Assembly: GCA_018715595.1 (NCBI GenBank)
Contig: DVLI01000020.1
Location: 76,586-140,585, forward strand
Direction of reading: 5' to 3'
DNA length: 64,000 nucleotides
Source of the DNA: Candidatus Caccoplasma merdavium
GTDB lineage: Bacteria > Bacteroidota > Bacteroidia > Bacteroidales > UBA11471
Part shown: piece by piece, positions 1-12,510 of the stretch
Position numbering within the stretch: the first letter of the stretch is position 1
Layout of the letters: each line of letters opens with the position of its first letter
Program-made: the position numbers and the translations under genes
Notes under the pieces: model-generated
The model's database searches: none
What the model was told of the DNA's origin: nothing
What the model saw: the letters and a program-made list of their open reading frames with translations, nothing else

Positions 1-3634
<3,634 letters not shown>

Positions 3635-3664
3635 AATTATAAAATGAATGTTTGATTTTAAGGA

Positions 3665-3739
3665 ACCTGCCGGCAAATCGGACAAATGCCCTCAAATCCG
3701 ATCTGCCGGTCAGGTCTTTTACACTCTTATAAAAGAGTG
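3665..3739 (-). promoter_or_regulatory. Hairpins between glnN and gltB
   Basis: Two inverted repeats fill the gap between glnN and gltB. The larger has arms 3665-3682 and 3697-3715, pairing except for one bulge and one mismatch. The smaller has arms 3722-3728 (CACTCTT) and 3733-3739 (AAGAGTG). Neither is followed by a clear U-run in the minus direction. They may act as a partial terminator, an mRNA stabiliser or a processing site, setting glnN against gltB expression. Confidence 0.5.
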
Positions 3740-3755
3740 CCGGAAAAAGTATTCA

Positions 3756-5942
3756 TTAACGGATAAATAACAGTTCGCGATACTTGGGCAGAGGCCACAT
3801 TTCATTGTCGACAATAAGTTCGAGTTTGTCGATATGATAGCGAATCTCGTCCATCAAAGGTACCACGGTATCATGATATGCAATGGCCTTTTCGCGTTCG
3901 TTGGCAATCTTATTGGCGACCTTGCGAGCATCGACCATCGCATCGACCTTGGTAATCACCGTGGTAATGTGCTTCGACACTTTGCGCACCACCTCCACGT
4001 CCTGGGCGGCGAGAGCTTTTGCCTCGTCGGCCGGGAAGAGCGAGTTGAACTTGGCGATGTTGTCGAGCAATATCGACTGGTAGCGCGAAGCAACCGGCAC
4101 AATGTGATTCATGGCCAGGTCGCCAAGCACACGGGCCTCGATCTGGATCTTCTTGGTGTATGTTTCCCATTTCACTTCGCAACGGGAGTGCAGCTCTACC
4201 TCGCTCATCACCTTGGTGTCGGTGAAGATTTTCACGTTCTCCGGACGCAGATAGGCATCGAAGTTGAGAGGCACACTCGTCTCGCAGTCGAGACCGCGGC
4301 GGGCCGCTTCGGCTTTCCACTCATCGCTGTAACCGTTGCCATCGAAACGAATGGCCTTGCACTCCTTGATGAGCGAACGGATAACGGTGAAGATGGCTTT
4401 CTCTTTCTGAGTACCGGCGGCAATGAGCTTCGACACTTCGGCATAGAAATCATTGAGCTGGGCAGCCACTGCCGTATTGAGCACAATCATGGCGGCACCG
4501 CAGTTGGCCGACGAACCGACGGCGCGGAACTCAAAGCGGTTACCGGTGAAGGCAAAAGGCGACGTACGGTTGCGGTCGGTATTATCGAGGAATATCTCGG
4601 GAATATGTGCCACGCCGATTTTGAGACCGCTCTTGGGGTCCATCGTGATGGCCTCGTCGGTCGTAGCAACTTCGAGCTTGTCGAGAACCTCGGTAATCTG
4701 CTTGCCAAGGAAGACCGAAACAATGGCGGGAGGTGCCTCATTGGCGCCCAGACGGTGAGCATTGGTAGCCGAGCAGATAGAGGCTTTGAGCAGGTCATTG
4801 TGCTTGTAAACCGCCATCAGCACATTCACCAAGAAGGTTACAAATTGCAAATTCTCCACACCGCTCTTTCCGGGAGCAAGCAGATTCACACCCGTATTGG
4901 TGCCCATCGACCAGTTGTTGTGTTTGCCCGATCCGTTGATGCCCTTGAAGGGTTTCTCGTGCAGCAAGACACGGAAGTTGTGACGGCGGGCCACTTTCTT
5001 CATGACCGACATGAGCAGGAGGTTGTGGTCGTTGGCCAAGTTGGTCTCCTCAAAGATGGGAGCCACTTCAAACTGATTGGGAGCCACTTCATTGTGACGG
5101 GTCTTGACGGGAATGCCAAGTTTCAGGCATTCGCGTTCGAGGTCGGACATGAAGGAGATGACCCGTGTGGGTATCGAACCGAAGTAGTGGTCTTCGAGCT
5201 GCTGGTTCTTGGCACTGTCGTGGCCCATGAGGGTGCGACCGGTCAACACCAGGTCGGGACGAGCGGCATAGAGCGCCTCATCAACGAGGAAATATTCCTG
5301 CTCCCAGCCGAGATAAGAGAAGACTTTCGTCACATTTTCATCGAAAAAGCGGCACACTTTCACAGCGGCTTCGTTCAAGGCCGAGATGGCTTTGAGCAAC
5401 GGCGTCTTATAGTCGAGTGCTTCTCCGGTATATGAGATGAATACGGTGGGAATGCACAAAGTGTCACCCACGACAAAAGCGGGAGACGAGGGATCCCATG
5501 CCGAATAACCACGGGCCTCGAACGTGTTGCGGATACCGCCACTGGGGAAGCTCGAAGCATCGGGTTCCTGCTGGATAAGGATTTTTCCCGAGAACTCTTC
5601 AATAACGGCGCCTTTGTCAAACTCAATAAAAGCATCGTGCTTTTCGGCAGTGCCTCCGGTAAGAGGTTGGAACCAGTGGGTATAGTGGGTGGCCCCCTGC
5701 TCCATGGCCCACTGTTTCATACCGGTGGCCACACCGTCGGCATACTCACGGCTCAGGGGCGTTCCGTTGTCGATGGCATCGATGATGGCATTGTAGGTTC
5801 TCTTGGAGAGGTATTTGGCCATGGCTGCACGGCCAAACACATGTTCACCGAAAAATTCCGACGGGCGTTTGTCTTCCGCATCAAGAACAACAGCTTTTCG
5901 TTTAAAAGCTTCATCAAGGACTTGAAATCTTAATGTACTCAT
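3756..5942 (-). CDS. glnN: Type III glutamine synthetase
   Basis: This enzyme makes glutamine from glutamate, ammonium and ATP. At 728 residues it matches the long GSIII family first described in Bacteroides (about 730 residues), not GSI or GSII (about 350-470). The N-terminus (MSTLRFQVLDEAF, then SEFFGEHVFGRAAM) is typical of GSIII. Catalytic-core stretches include ETNLANDHN, GSGKHNNWSMGTNTG and NRTSPFAFTGNRFEFR. The start is ATG at 5942. GSIII enzymes are not known to be adenylylated like GSI, so control by expression or by P-II is more likely, but nothing in the sequence proves that. It lies between amtB and gltB, so transported ammonium, GS and GOGAT are encoded together. Confidence 0.97.
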   Translation of the reverse strand: MSTLRFQVLDEAFKRKAVVLDAEDKRPSEFFGEHVFGRAAMAKYLSKRTYNAIIDAIDNGTPLSREYADGVATGMKQWAMEQGATHYTHWFQPLTGGTAEKHDAFIEFDKGAVIEEFSGKILIQQEPDASSFPSGGIRNTFEARGYSAWDPSSPAFVVGDTLCIPTVFISYTGEALDYKTPLLKAISALNEAAVKVCRFFDENVTKVFSYLGWEQEYFLVDEALYAARPDLVLTGRTLMGHDSAKNQQLEDHYFGSIPTRVISFMSDLERECLKLGIPVKTRHNEVAPNQFEVAPIFEETNLANDHNLLLMSVMKKVARRHNFRVLLHEKPFKGINGSGKHNNWSMGTNTGVNLLAPGKSGVENLQFVTFLVNVLMAVYKHNDLLKASICSATNAHRLGANEAPPAIVSVFLGKQITEVLDKLEVATTDEAITMDPKSGLKIGVAHIPEIFLDNTDRNRTSPFAFTGNRFEFRAVGSSANCGAAMIVLNTAVAAQLNDFYAEVSKLIAAGTQKEKAIFTVIRSLIKECKAIRFDGNGYSDEWKAEAARRGLDCETSVPLNFDAYLRPENVKIFTDTKVMSEVELHSRCEVKWETYTKKIQIEARVLGDLAMNHIVPVASRYQSILLDNIAKFNSLFPADEAKALAAQDVEVVRKVSKHITTVITKVDAMVDARKVANKIANEREKAIAYHDTVVPLMDEIRYHIDKLELIVDNEMWPLPKYRELLFIR

Positions 5943-5987
5943 TTTTACTATATTGTTTAGAGATAAGTTTGTTTTTGTAATACGATG

Positions 5988-6025
5988 GCAGGAGCGAGAT
6001 TTCCCGCAGGAGCCTCACTCCTGCC
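5988..6025 (-). terminator. Hairpin between amtB and glnN
   Basis: Arms 5988-5999 and 6014-6025 pair over 12 positions with one G-U pair. The hairpin begins 17 nt after the amtB stop. No U-run follows it, so it could be a weak terminator or an RNA-stability element rather than a strict end of transcription. Confidence 0.5.
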
Positions 6026-6041
6026 GACGAGATATATGAGA

Positions 6042-7421
6042 TTAGTTGTAGGCCGACTCTCCGTGTTCGTAAATGTCGAGACCCTCGTCTTCGACCCGTC
6101 TGTCGGCTCGGATACCAACCGTCTTGTCGACTATCTTATACAAGATGAAGGTTACCACGGCACTGAACACCATCGACACCACTGTGGCAAAAACTTGTAT
6201 CCACAACTGATGCCAGTCTCCATATAATGCTCCTTGTACTCCGTCTTCACCGGTAATATAACGTGTCGCAAAAACACCGGTAAGAATCGACCCTACAATA
6301 CCTCCGACACCATGTACGCCAAAAGCATCGAGAGCGTCATCGTATTTGAATTTCGGTTTTACCACGGCCACCATAAAGAAGCAGACAATGGGTGTAATGA
6401 GACCGATAAAGAAGGCACCCAGCAAATCAACCGTGCCGGCAGCCGGTGTAATGGCCACCAATCCGGCCACAGCACCGGTGCACGCACCGACCGTGGTGGG
6501 TTTCTTGTTGCAAAGCCAATCGATAACCAACCAGGTGACGGCGGCAACAGCCGTGGCTACATGGGTTACCAGGAAGGCGTTGGCGGCCAATCCGTCTGCG
6601 GCAAGACCACTACCGGCATTGAATCCGAACCACCCCAGCCACAGGAACGACGTTCCCATAAAAACAAACGTAATATTGTGGGGCGTGATAGGGTGACCGA
6701 TGCGATAATCTTCGCGTTTACCCAGCATGATGGCCATGACCAGTGCCGAGATACCGGCGTTGATGTGTACCACCGTTCCTCCGGCGAAATCAATGGCTCC
6801 CATTTGTTGCAGGAAACCACCGCCCCACACCCAGTGAGCCATGGGAAAATAGGCTATAATCACCCACAAGATGATGAAGAGGGTATAGCCCGAGAACTTG
6901 ATGCGCTCGGCAAATGCGCCCAAGATAAGGGCGGGTGTGATGATGGCAAACATACATTGGAACATGACAAAGGTCAATTCGGGAATGTTCCCTACGGTGA
7001 GGGTATCCAAGGTTATGCCTCGCAGGAAGACTTTGTCGAAACCTCCAATCACGGCTTTCAACGGGTTGCCCGACTCCATAAAACCGGTTCCGAAGGCCCA
7101 GCTATACCCGAAAGCCACCCACAAAATCGAAACGACACCGACAATAAAAAGGGTCTGCATGATCACGCTCAACACGTTTTTCTGGCGTACAAGACCGCCG
7201 TAAAAAAGAGCAATGCCGGGAATGCTCATCAACAACACAAGAATGGTTGCCACCATTATCCAGGCCGTATTTCCACTATCGAGCGTGGGAGTGTCGACAA
7301 GGGTTTCGACCGCAACTTCGGCCATCGGTTCTTGGGCGACTACATCGGAAAATATTCCCGAGATGCCCAGTATTGCCACGATCATAAACAATCGCATCAG
7401 GCTTTTTATATATTTATCCAT
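6042..7421 (-). CDS. amtB: Ammonium transporter (Amt family)
   Basis: This inner-membrane channel conducts ammonium/ammonia. The 459-residue protein begins MDKYIKSLMRLFMIVAILG, a signal peptide as in other Amt proteins, followed by a short periplasmic segment and about eleven membrane helices. Family motifs are clear: GGLVRQKNVLS early, AHWVWGGGFL (substrate pore), FAGGTVVHINAG, and DDALDAFGVHGVGGIVG near the C-terminus. The C-terminal tail after the last helix (about 30 residues) is the usual P-II docking tail. I chose ATG at 7421 because the longer frame from 7493 adds a charged stretch before the signal peptide. The P-II gene glnB is immediately upstream on the same strand, the standard partner arrangement. 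Confidence 0.95.
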   Translation of the reverse strand: MDKYIKSLMRLFMIVAILGISGIFSDVVAQEPMAEVAVETLVDTPTLDSGNTAWIMVATILVLLMSIPGIALFYGGLVRQKNVLSVIMQTLFIVGVVSILWVAFGYSWAFGTGFMESGNPLKAVIGGFDKVFLRGITLDTLTVGNIPELTFVMFQCMFAIITPALILGAFAERIKFSGYTLFIILWVIIAYFPMAHWVWGGGFLQQMGAIDFAGGTVVHINAGISALVMAIMLGKREDYRIGHPITPHNITFVFMGTSFLWLGWFGFNAGSGLAADGLAANAFLVTHVATAVAAVTWLVIDWLCNKKPTTVGACTGAVAGLVAITPAAGTVDLLGAFFIGLITPIVCFFMVAVVKPKFKYDDALDAFGVHGVGGIVGSILTGVFATRYITGEDGVQGALYGDWHQLWIQVFATVVSMVFSAVVTFILYKIVDKTVGIRADRRVEDEGLDIYEHGESAYN

Positions 7422-7514
7422 AAGATATGCTTTTTGAAAATTTTGAATATGGTTTCTCTGTCTCATCGTGAACCTCATGTCACGACAATCCAATGGTGAA
7501 GAGGCGGTAGTCCC

Positions 7515-7871
7515 CTACTCTTCCTGCTCGGCATTATAGAGCGCTATGTCGCCGCGCTCGGCCGTGCGAATGCGTATGGCATCGTCGATGGGCATGACAA
7601 ATATGCGGCCGTCGCCTATCTCACCGGTGTGTGCGGCTTTCATGATGGCCTGCACGGTCTTCTCTACGTTCTTATCTCGGACAACCAACGAAATCATGGT
7701 GCGTTCGATGGAACTGGTATCGTACATTACCCCGCGATAGATGCGTGCCTGACGCGATTTGCCTACACCACGCACATCATAGTAAGAAAACCATTCGATG
7801 TCGGCTTCGAGCAATGCGTCTTTCACATCGTCAAACTTGCTCTTGCGTATAATTGCTTCTATTTTTTTCAT
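7515..7871 (-). CDS. glnB: P-II nitrogen regulatory protein
   Basis: This is a small trimeric signal protein (118 residues) that senses ATP/ADP and 2-oxoglutarate and normally blocks AmtB when nitrogen is plentiful. The fold signature is intact: MKKIEAIIRKSKFDDVKDAL at the start, T-loop with IYRGVMY, and TGEIGDGRIFVMPIDDAIRIRT near the end. The T-loop tyrosine equivalent to Tyr51 of E. coli GlnB is present at Tyr50, because the loop is one residue shorter here. It lies 93 nt upstream of amtB, so GlnK may be the better functional name. The start is ATG at 7871, 32 nt after the porin-like gene. Confidence 0.94.
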   Translation of the reverse strand: MKKIEAIIRKSKFDDVKDALLEADIEWFSYYDVRGVGKSRQARIYRGVMYDTSSIERTMISLVVRDKNVEKTVQAIMKAAHTGEIGDGRIFVMPIDDAIRIRTAERGDIALYNAEQEE

Positions 7872-7903
7872 TGTCTTAAATTTTTAAAGGTTTGTTCATC
7901 TTG

Positions 7904-8614
7904 TCAGAACGAAAATCCCACGACCAGGAATGCATCATTGGCTGCCGGTGCAAAAACGCCTTCGACCCAGATGGAGGGTTCAAAGTTTTTCAATGAGAAT
8001 GCCCTCGTAGCGCGCAATGATATGTCGGTTACGTTGAAGTCCGAAGCATATACGCCTTTCCAGGGTGTAACACCTATGCCGGCGCTCAGGTCGACCTTCT
8101 TGACGGCAAAATCATAACCCAGATGGATATAGGTGGAATAGTCGTCATCGTTGACGAAGTTGGTATTCCAGGCTACCGAAAGAGGGAAGTTGCAACACTC
8201 GGAGAAATCATATCCTACGGTACCTTCCAATATATGGACATCGCCCCAGCCCCGGAAATACATATCGTTTTCCGTAGCGCAGAAATAGTCGGTCAGTGTA
8301 ACCGAGAATCCTTTGATGCCATAGCTGACGTAGAGGTCGAGCTCTTTGTAGGAGTTGCGCCAATCGGCAAACGAGGTGAAGGAGGTACTGCCCCACATAC
8401 CCACGGAAAATCCGGCAACGTCGAGCGAAATAGCCGGCTGTACCGACGCTCCGTCGAGAAATGAACCACGCCAGACATACGAACTGACGACATCGGCACC
8501 TATGGTAACGGAGAAATCTTTTTCTTTATCAATCGATAATTCCTCGGATCGAGTGTTTACGGTTGTCGATGCAATGACAAAAGCCATCACTACCGATATT
8601 GCTTTCGCATTCAT
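7904..8614 (-). CDS. Putative outer-membrane porin of the TorF/Gcw type
   Basis: A 236-residue protein with a signal peptide (MNAKAISVVMAFVIASTTVNTRS) and then amphipathic strands such as GADVVSSYVWRGSFLDG and SVQPAISLDVAGFSVGMWGS. It ends in phenylalanine (VVGFSF), as outer-membrane barrels do. The opening matches my recollection of the putative porin family called TorF or Gcw_chp, but that is memory, not a search. I chose ATG at 8614 over the TTG six bases upstream. It is the first gene of the set porin, glnB, amtB, glnN, gltB, which suggests a role in uptake of ammonium or small nitrogen compounds, or nitrogen-dependent expression. Confidence 0.7.
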   Translation of the reverse strand: MNAKAISVVMAFVIASTTVNTRSEELSIDKEKDFSVTIGADVVSSYVWRGSFLDGASVQPAISLDVAGFSVGMWGSTSFTSFADWRNSYKELDLYVSYGIKGFSVTLTDYFCATENDMYFRGWGDVHILEGTVGYDFSECCNFPLSVAWNTNFVNDDDYSTYIHLGYDFAVKKVDLSAGIGVTPWKGVYASDFNVTDISLRATRAFSLKNFEPSIWVEGVFAPAANDAFLVVGFSF

Positions 8615-8843
8615 AACCAATCTTTTTTTTGTGTTTCTTGTAATCCTATTTTTTTCTCTGAAAACCTATCCCGGCAGAGAGCCTTTCTAAAATTCTCTTC
8701 TGCCTGTTTTGCTTCGACCTGTCCCCCGCGCGAGGGGGTTCTGTTTTCTCGATGCCGATAAATAGACATTTGCTTTTCCCATAACAATCTTTTTTAAGGT
8801 TTACAATAAAATCGGGTGTCTTTTCCTTAATAATTAAATCGGT

Positions 8844-10076
8844 CTATATTTTCCATTTTTTAATTCGTTCCACGGCCTCTTTTACCTCTTCTTTATCGCC
8901 AAATGCGGTGAGCCTCAGATAACCTTCACCACCGGGGCCGAATCCTACGCCGGGAGTTCCCACGATGTGACACTCAAACAATAGGCGGTCGAAAAATTTC
9001 CACGAGTCGGTTCCGCCCGGTGTTTTCAACCAAATGTAGGGGGCATTCACGCCGCCATACACGTCGAGCCCCAGCGAAGAGAGTCCTTCCCGAATAATGC
9101 GGGCATTATCCATATAATAGGCGATATTCTCGCGTATCTCTTTCTGCCCTTGCGGGGTGTAAATCGCCTCGGCCGCCCGTTGCACGATGTAGGCCGTACC
9201 ATTGAACTTCGTGCTCTGACGCCGGTTCCACAGGCGATTCAGGTCGACACGTTCGCCATTGAAGCGGTAGGCATTCAACTCCCGGGGTATGACGGTATAT
9301 CCACATCGCAATCCGGTAAACCCGGCTGTTTTGGAAAAACTGCGGAACTCGATGGCGACCTGTTTGGCGCCTCTGATTTCGTAAATGCTGTGGGGCACAT
9401 CTTTGTCGGTTATAAATGCCTCGTATGCCGCATCGAAAAGAATAAGCACATCGTTTTTCAGCGCATAATCGACCCATTTCTTCAATTCGCTTTTGGTGAG
9501 TGCGGTTCCCGTAGGATTGTTGGGGTAACAGAGGTAGATGATGTCGGGTTTTTCCGTCGGCAGTGCAGGGACGAAATTATTCTCGGCGCAACAGGGAATG
9601 TATGCTATGTCACTCCATCTGCCGTCGGGCAGCAAATCGCCGGCCCGGCAACCCATGACATTGGTATCGACGTAAACCGGATAAACCGGGTCGGTAATGG
9701 CCACACGATTGTCTTTGCTCAGTATGTCACCAATATTTCCCGTATCGCTCTTGGCACCATCGCTGATGAATACCTCCGAGGGACTGAGACGCACCCCTCT
9801 CGACTCATAATCGTTCTTGATAATGGCATCGATGAGAAAACGATAACCTTGCTCGGGGCCATACCCACGGAACGTCTCGACATGAGCCATCTCATCTACG
9901 GCCTTGTGCAAAGCGGCAATGACGGTGGGCGGAAGCGGACGGGTCACATCGCCTATACCCAGTCGTATGATGCGGGCTTCGGGGTGCACCAGTTTGAAGG
10001 CATTGACCTTGCGTGCAATCTCGGTGAAGAGGTAACTCTCGGGAAGTTTTAAAAATTGTTCGTTTACTAATGCCAT
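8844..10076 (-). CDS. dapL: LL-diaminopimelate aminotransferase
   Basis: This PLP enzyme converts tetrahydrodipicolinate directly to LL-diaminopimelate, bypassing the succinylase or acetylase steps of lysine and peptidoglycan synthesis. The 410-residue length is standard. Motifs include [28 protein letters not shown] and [14 protein letters not shown], with the PLP lysine at Lys249. The C-terminal region has [11 protein letters not shown] and [13 protein letters not shown]. It lies 47 nt downstream of dapF, so the two consecutive steps (LL-DAP formation and epimerisation to meso-DAP) are probably cotranscribed. The start is ATG at 10076. Confidence 0.96.
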   Translation of the reverse strand: MALVNEQFLKLPESYLFTEIARKVNAFKLVHPEARIIRLGIGDVTRPLPPTVIAALHKAVDEMAHVETFRGYGPEQGYRFLIDAIIKNDYESRGVRLSPSEVFISDGAKSDTGNIGDILSKDNRVAITDPVYPVYVDTNVMGCRAGDLLPDGRWSDIAYIPCCAENNFVPALPTEKPDIIYLCYPNNPTGTALTKSELKKWVDYALKNDVLILFDAAYEAFITDKDVPHSIYEIRGAKQVAIEFRSFSKTAGFTGLRCGYTVIPRELNAYRFNGERVDLNRLWNRRQSTKFNGTAYIVQRAAEAIYTPQGQKEIRENIAYYMDNARIIREGLSSLGLDVYGGVNAPYIWLKTPGGTDSWKFFDRLLFECHIVGTPGVGFGPGGEGYLRLTAFGDKEEVKEAVERIKKWKI

Positions 10077-10123
10077 AATCTTTTTTACTCCTTTTTCTAT
10101 TGCCTATCTTAAAGGGATTCGAT

Positions 10124-10954
10124 TCACAACAACCACTCTCCTTTGAAAACGGTCACCGCCCCACCGGTCATGTAGACATGGTGGTCGTCACCCCACTCTA
10201 TATCGAGATTCCCGCCCAACAATTCGAGACGGGCTTTCCTTCTTGTGAGACGATTCAAAACAGCCGCAACCAGCGTGGCACATGCCCCGGTTCCACAAGC
10301 CAGGGTCTCTCCGGCTCCCCGTTCCCACACTCGCATGGCAATTCTCTCGGGCGACAAGACCTCGGCAAACTCGATATTACAGCGTTCGGGGAAAAGCGGG
10401 TGACACTCTGCAACCGGCCCCAAGGCATGGACATCAATTGCACCCAAACTGGGGACAAAAATAACTGCATGCGGATTTCCCATCGAGACACAAGTCATCG
10501 TGTAGGTCGTCCCACAGAGTTCGATGGGCACCGCAACAGCATCTTTTGCTGACAAGGCGACAGGAATGCGACAAGGGTCCAACACCGGCTCCCCCATATC
10601 GACACATACCGACGAAACTTTCCCGTCGGAAATTGCAAGGCTCAGCTTTTTGATTCCGGCTTTGGTTTCGAGTGAGATTTCGGTTTTGTCGGTAAGACCG
10701 TTGTCATATACATATTTACCCACACAACGTGATGCATTACCGCACATCTGTGCTTCGGAACCATCGGCATTGAACATGCGCATACGGAAATCGGCCACCG
10801 CCGATGGCAGAATCAACACCAAGCCATCGGATCCAATGCCAAAATGACGGTCACTAATGCTTTTGGCCCATTGTTCGGGACAGGAAAGGGGGTGTCTCGT
10901 ACAATCGACATATACATAATCGTTTCCGGCTCCGTGCATTTTGGTAAATTCCAT
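10124..10954 (-). CDS. dapF: Diaminopimelate epimerase
   Basis: This enzyme interconverts LL- and meso-diaminopimelate, giving the cross-linking residue of peptidoglycan and the lysine precursor. It has 276 residues and begins MEFTKMHGAGNDYVYVD. Both catalytic cysteines of the two-base mechanism are present: Cys71 in MCGNASRC and Cys220 in ACGTGACA. It is the first gene of a dapF-dapL pair. A TAnnTTTG-like element on the minus strand (TATTTTTG at 11016-11023) could be its -7 box, but I see no convincing -33 partner. Confidence 0.96.
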   Translation of the reverse strand: MEFTKMHGAGNDYVYVDCTRHPLSCPEQWAKSISDRHFGIGSDGLVLILPSAVADFRMRMFNADGSEAQMCGNASRCVGKYVYDNGLTDKTEISLETKAGIKKLSLAISDGKVSSVCVDMGEPVLDPCRIPVALSAKDAVAVPIELCGTTYTMTCVSMGNPHAVIFVPSLGAIDVHALGPVAECHPLFPERCNIEFAEVLSPERIAMRVWERGAGETLACGTGACATLVAAVLNRLTRRKARLELLGGNLDIEWGDDHHVYMTGGAVTVFKGEWLL

Positions 10955-11545
10955 ATTTTCTGTCTTAAAGAAAGCAATAGGTATATAAAAATATCTTTTT
11001 GCTAATTATTTTCTGCAAAAATAGGCATTATGCCATTAATATAAAAATTTCATCAAGACAAATATATAGCAAATTCATGATGGTTTCATTTAATAATATA
11101 TATGTCATATTTTATTATAAATATAAACATAATCATGTTGTTATTATAACAATTTATAATATCAAAAACTTTCATGTGAGAAAAAGTATACAAAAACACC
11201 CCAAATCAAGCCCCAGGCAAGAATGGATATATGATATACAAAAAGCAAAAACAGGTACACCGGCACAACTTTTCTTTAATTTTTCATGCAAATAGATACC
11301 ATATGATTCATCATATAATAAGACAAAAAGAAAGCAATTCAAAACTATTTCAAGCATTTTGTATCTAATAAAAACAAAAGTCGGGCAACGATTTCCATAA
11401 TTGAAATCGGAAGGGATTCTCACTTTATGCCGAAAGCAGGAGACGTCCCGGACAAAAGCCACAGACAAGTGCGTTTTTTTTGCACTCGTCCTTGCGCATC
11501 TTTGCAGAAGGCAGGAGGGGTTAAAATCCGAAAACTTTGTTTTCG
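10955..11545. other. AT-rich gene-free region between dapF and queD
   Basis: About 590 bp without a supported gene. Roughly 10,960-11,400 is far richer in A and T than the surrounding DNA, with many short A/T runs. Small open frames exist (for example 98 codons from 10999 on plus), but they are rich in Ile, Tyr, Asn and Lys, as random AT-rich DNA would be, and show no family resemblance. The stretch separates the divergent dapF and queD units, so regulatory or structural roles are possible. Confidence 0.6.
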
Positions 11546-11546
11546 C

Positions 11547-11578
11547 TTTGTCATTGCCCTCGCCTTTCACTATCTTTG
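11547..11578 (+). promoter_or_regulatory. Bacteroidetes-type promoter of queD
   Basis: A -33 TTTG at 11547-11550 and a -7 TATCTTTG at 11571-11578 are separated by 20 bp, matching the Bacteroidetes housekeeping consensus. The queD ATG is 18 nt downstream of the -7 box. Confidence 0.75.
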
Positions 11579-11595
11579 CAGGCAAATTCAATAAC

Positions 11596-11928
11596 ATGTA
11601 TTACGTCAGAAAACGCCTCGAAATAAGTGCCTCGCACCAACTGCGACTCTCCTACGAAAGCAAATGCGAGAATCTGCACGGCCACAACTGGATTATTACC
11701 GTATATTGCCGGGCCCACGAGTTGAACAGCGACGGCATGGTCATCGATTTCTCGGTAATAAAACACCTCGTCAAAGAAAAACTCGACCACAAGAATCTCA
11801 ACGACATACTCCCGTTCAACCCCACGGCCGAAAATATCGCCCGATGGATTTGCGAGCAAGTGCCCGGCTGCTACAAGGTCGAAGTGCAGGAATCGGAAAA
11901 CAACATAGCTTGCTATGAGGCGGATTAA
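11596..11928 (+). CDS. queD: 6-carboxy-5,6,7,8-tetrahydropterin synthase
   Basis: This is the second enzyme of queuosine (7-deazaguanine) synthesis, turning dihydroneopterin triphosphate into 6-carboxytetrahydropterin. The 110-residue protein has the zinc-binding histidines His14 (SASHQL), His28 and His30 (NLHGHNW), and the catalytic cysteine Cys24. The start at 11596 is fixed by the promoter just upstream. Longer in-frame extensions would run through the promoter. Its end overlaps queE by 14 nt, so the two are translationally coupled. queC and queF are not in the window. Confidence 0.94.
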   Translation: MYYVRKRLEISASHQLRLSYESKCENLHGHNWIITVYCRAHELNSDGMVIDFSVIKHLVKEKLDHKNLNDILPFNPTAENIARWICEQVPGCYKVEVQESENNIACYEAD

Positions 11929-12457
11929 CGAAATATTCTACTCATTGCAGGGAGAAGGTTTTTGGAGTGGGACACCCATCATTTTTATCCGGTTTTCGGG
12001 GTGCAACCTGCAATGCGACTTCTGCGACACCGCGCACCACACCTACACCGAAATGAGCGACGAGGCCATCATTGAGACCATAAAAAAATTCCCGGCTCGC
12101 CGCGTATGCCTCACCGGCGGTGAACCGTCCCTGCAAATCGACAGCGACCTCATCGACCTGTTACATCGCAACGGATACCTCATACACATCGAGACAAACG
12201 GCACCCGTGCACTACCGGCCGGCATCGACTGGATTACCCTGAGTCCCAAAACGCCAACCGTGGCTCTCGACCACGCCGATGAATTGAAAATCGTTTTCAC
12301 CGGCGAAGCGGTCGAGCCCTGGCTCGCCTTCGACGCCACACACCACTACCTGCAACCCTGTTCCTGCCGCAACACCGCCGAGGTCGTGCAATATATCCTC
12401 AATCACCCGGTTTGGTCGCTCAGTCTCCAAACCCACAAATACATCGACATACCCTGA
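11915..12457 (+). CDS. queE: 7-carboxy-7-deazaguanine synthase (radical SAM)
   Basis: QueE contracts the pterin ring of the QueD product to 7-carboxy-7-deazaguanine with a 4Fe-4S cluster and S-adenosylmethionine. It has 180 residues. The N-terminus INEIFYSLQGEGFWSGTP is characteristic, and the cluster motif is CNLQCDFC (Cys30, Cys34, Cys37), the standard CxxxCxxC. LTGGEPSLQ is the SAM-contact GGE motif and the C-terminus ends QTHKYIDIP, as is typical. It overlaps queD by 14 nt. Confidence 0.95.
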   Translation: MRRINEIFYSLQGEGFWSGTPIIFIRFSGCNLQCDFCDTAHHTYTEMSDEAIIETIKKFPARRVCLTGGEPSLQIDSDLIDLLHRNGYLIHIETNGTRALPAGIDWITLSPKTPTVALDHADELKIVFTGEAVEPWLAFDATHHYLQPCSCRNTAEVVQYILNHPVWSLSLQTHKYIDIP

Positions 12458-12510
12458 CCGCATTGTAATACTCCCACATTATATAATATATACTTCTAAG
12501 AAAGCACACC

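Noticed and set aside
3834-5435. 533-codon open frame opposite glnN
   Set aside because: Antisense shadow of a clear GSIII gene; no start context or family pattern.
10999-11295. 98-codon frame in the AT-rich region
   Set aside because: Amino-acid use is what AT-rich random DNA gives; no homology recognised and no promoter or RBS in place.
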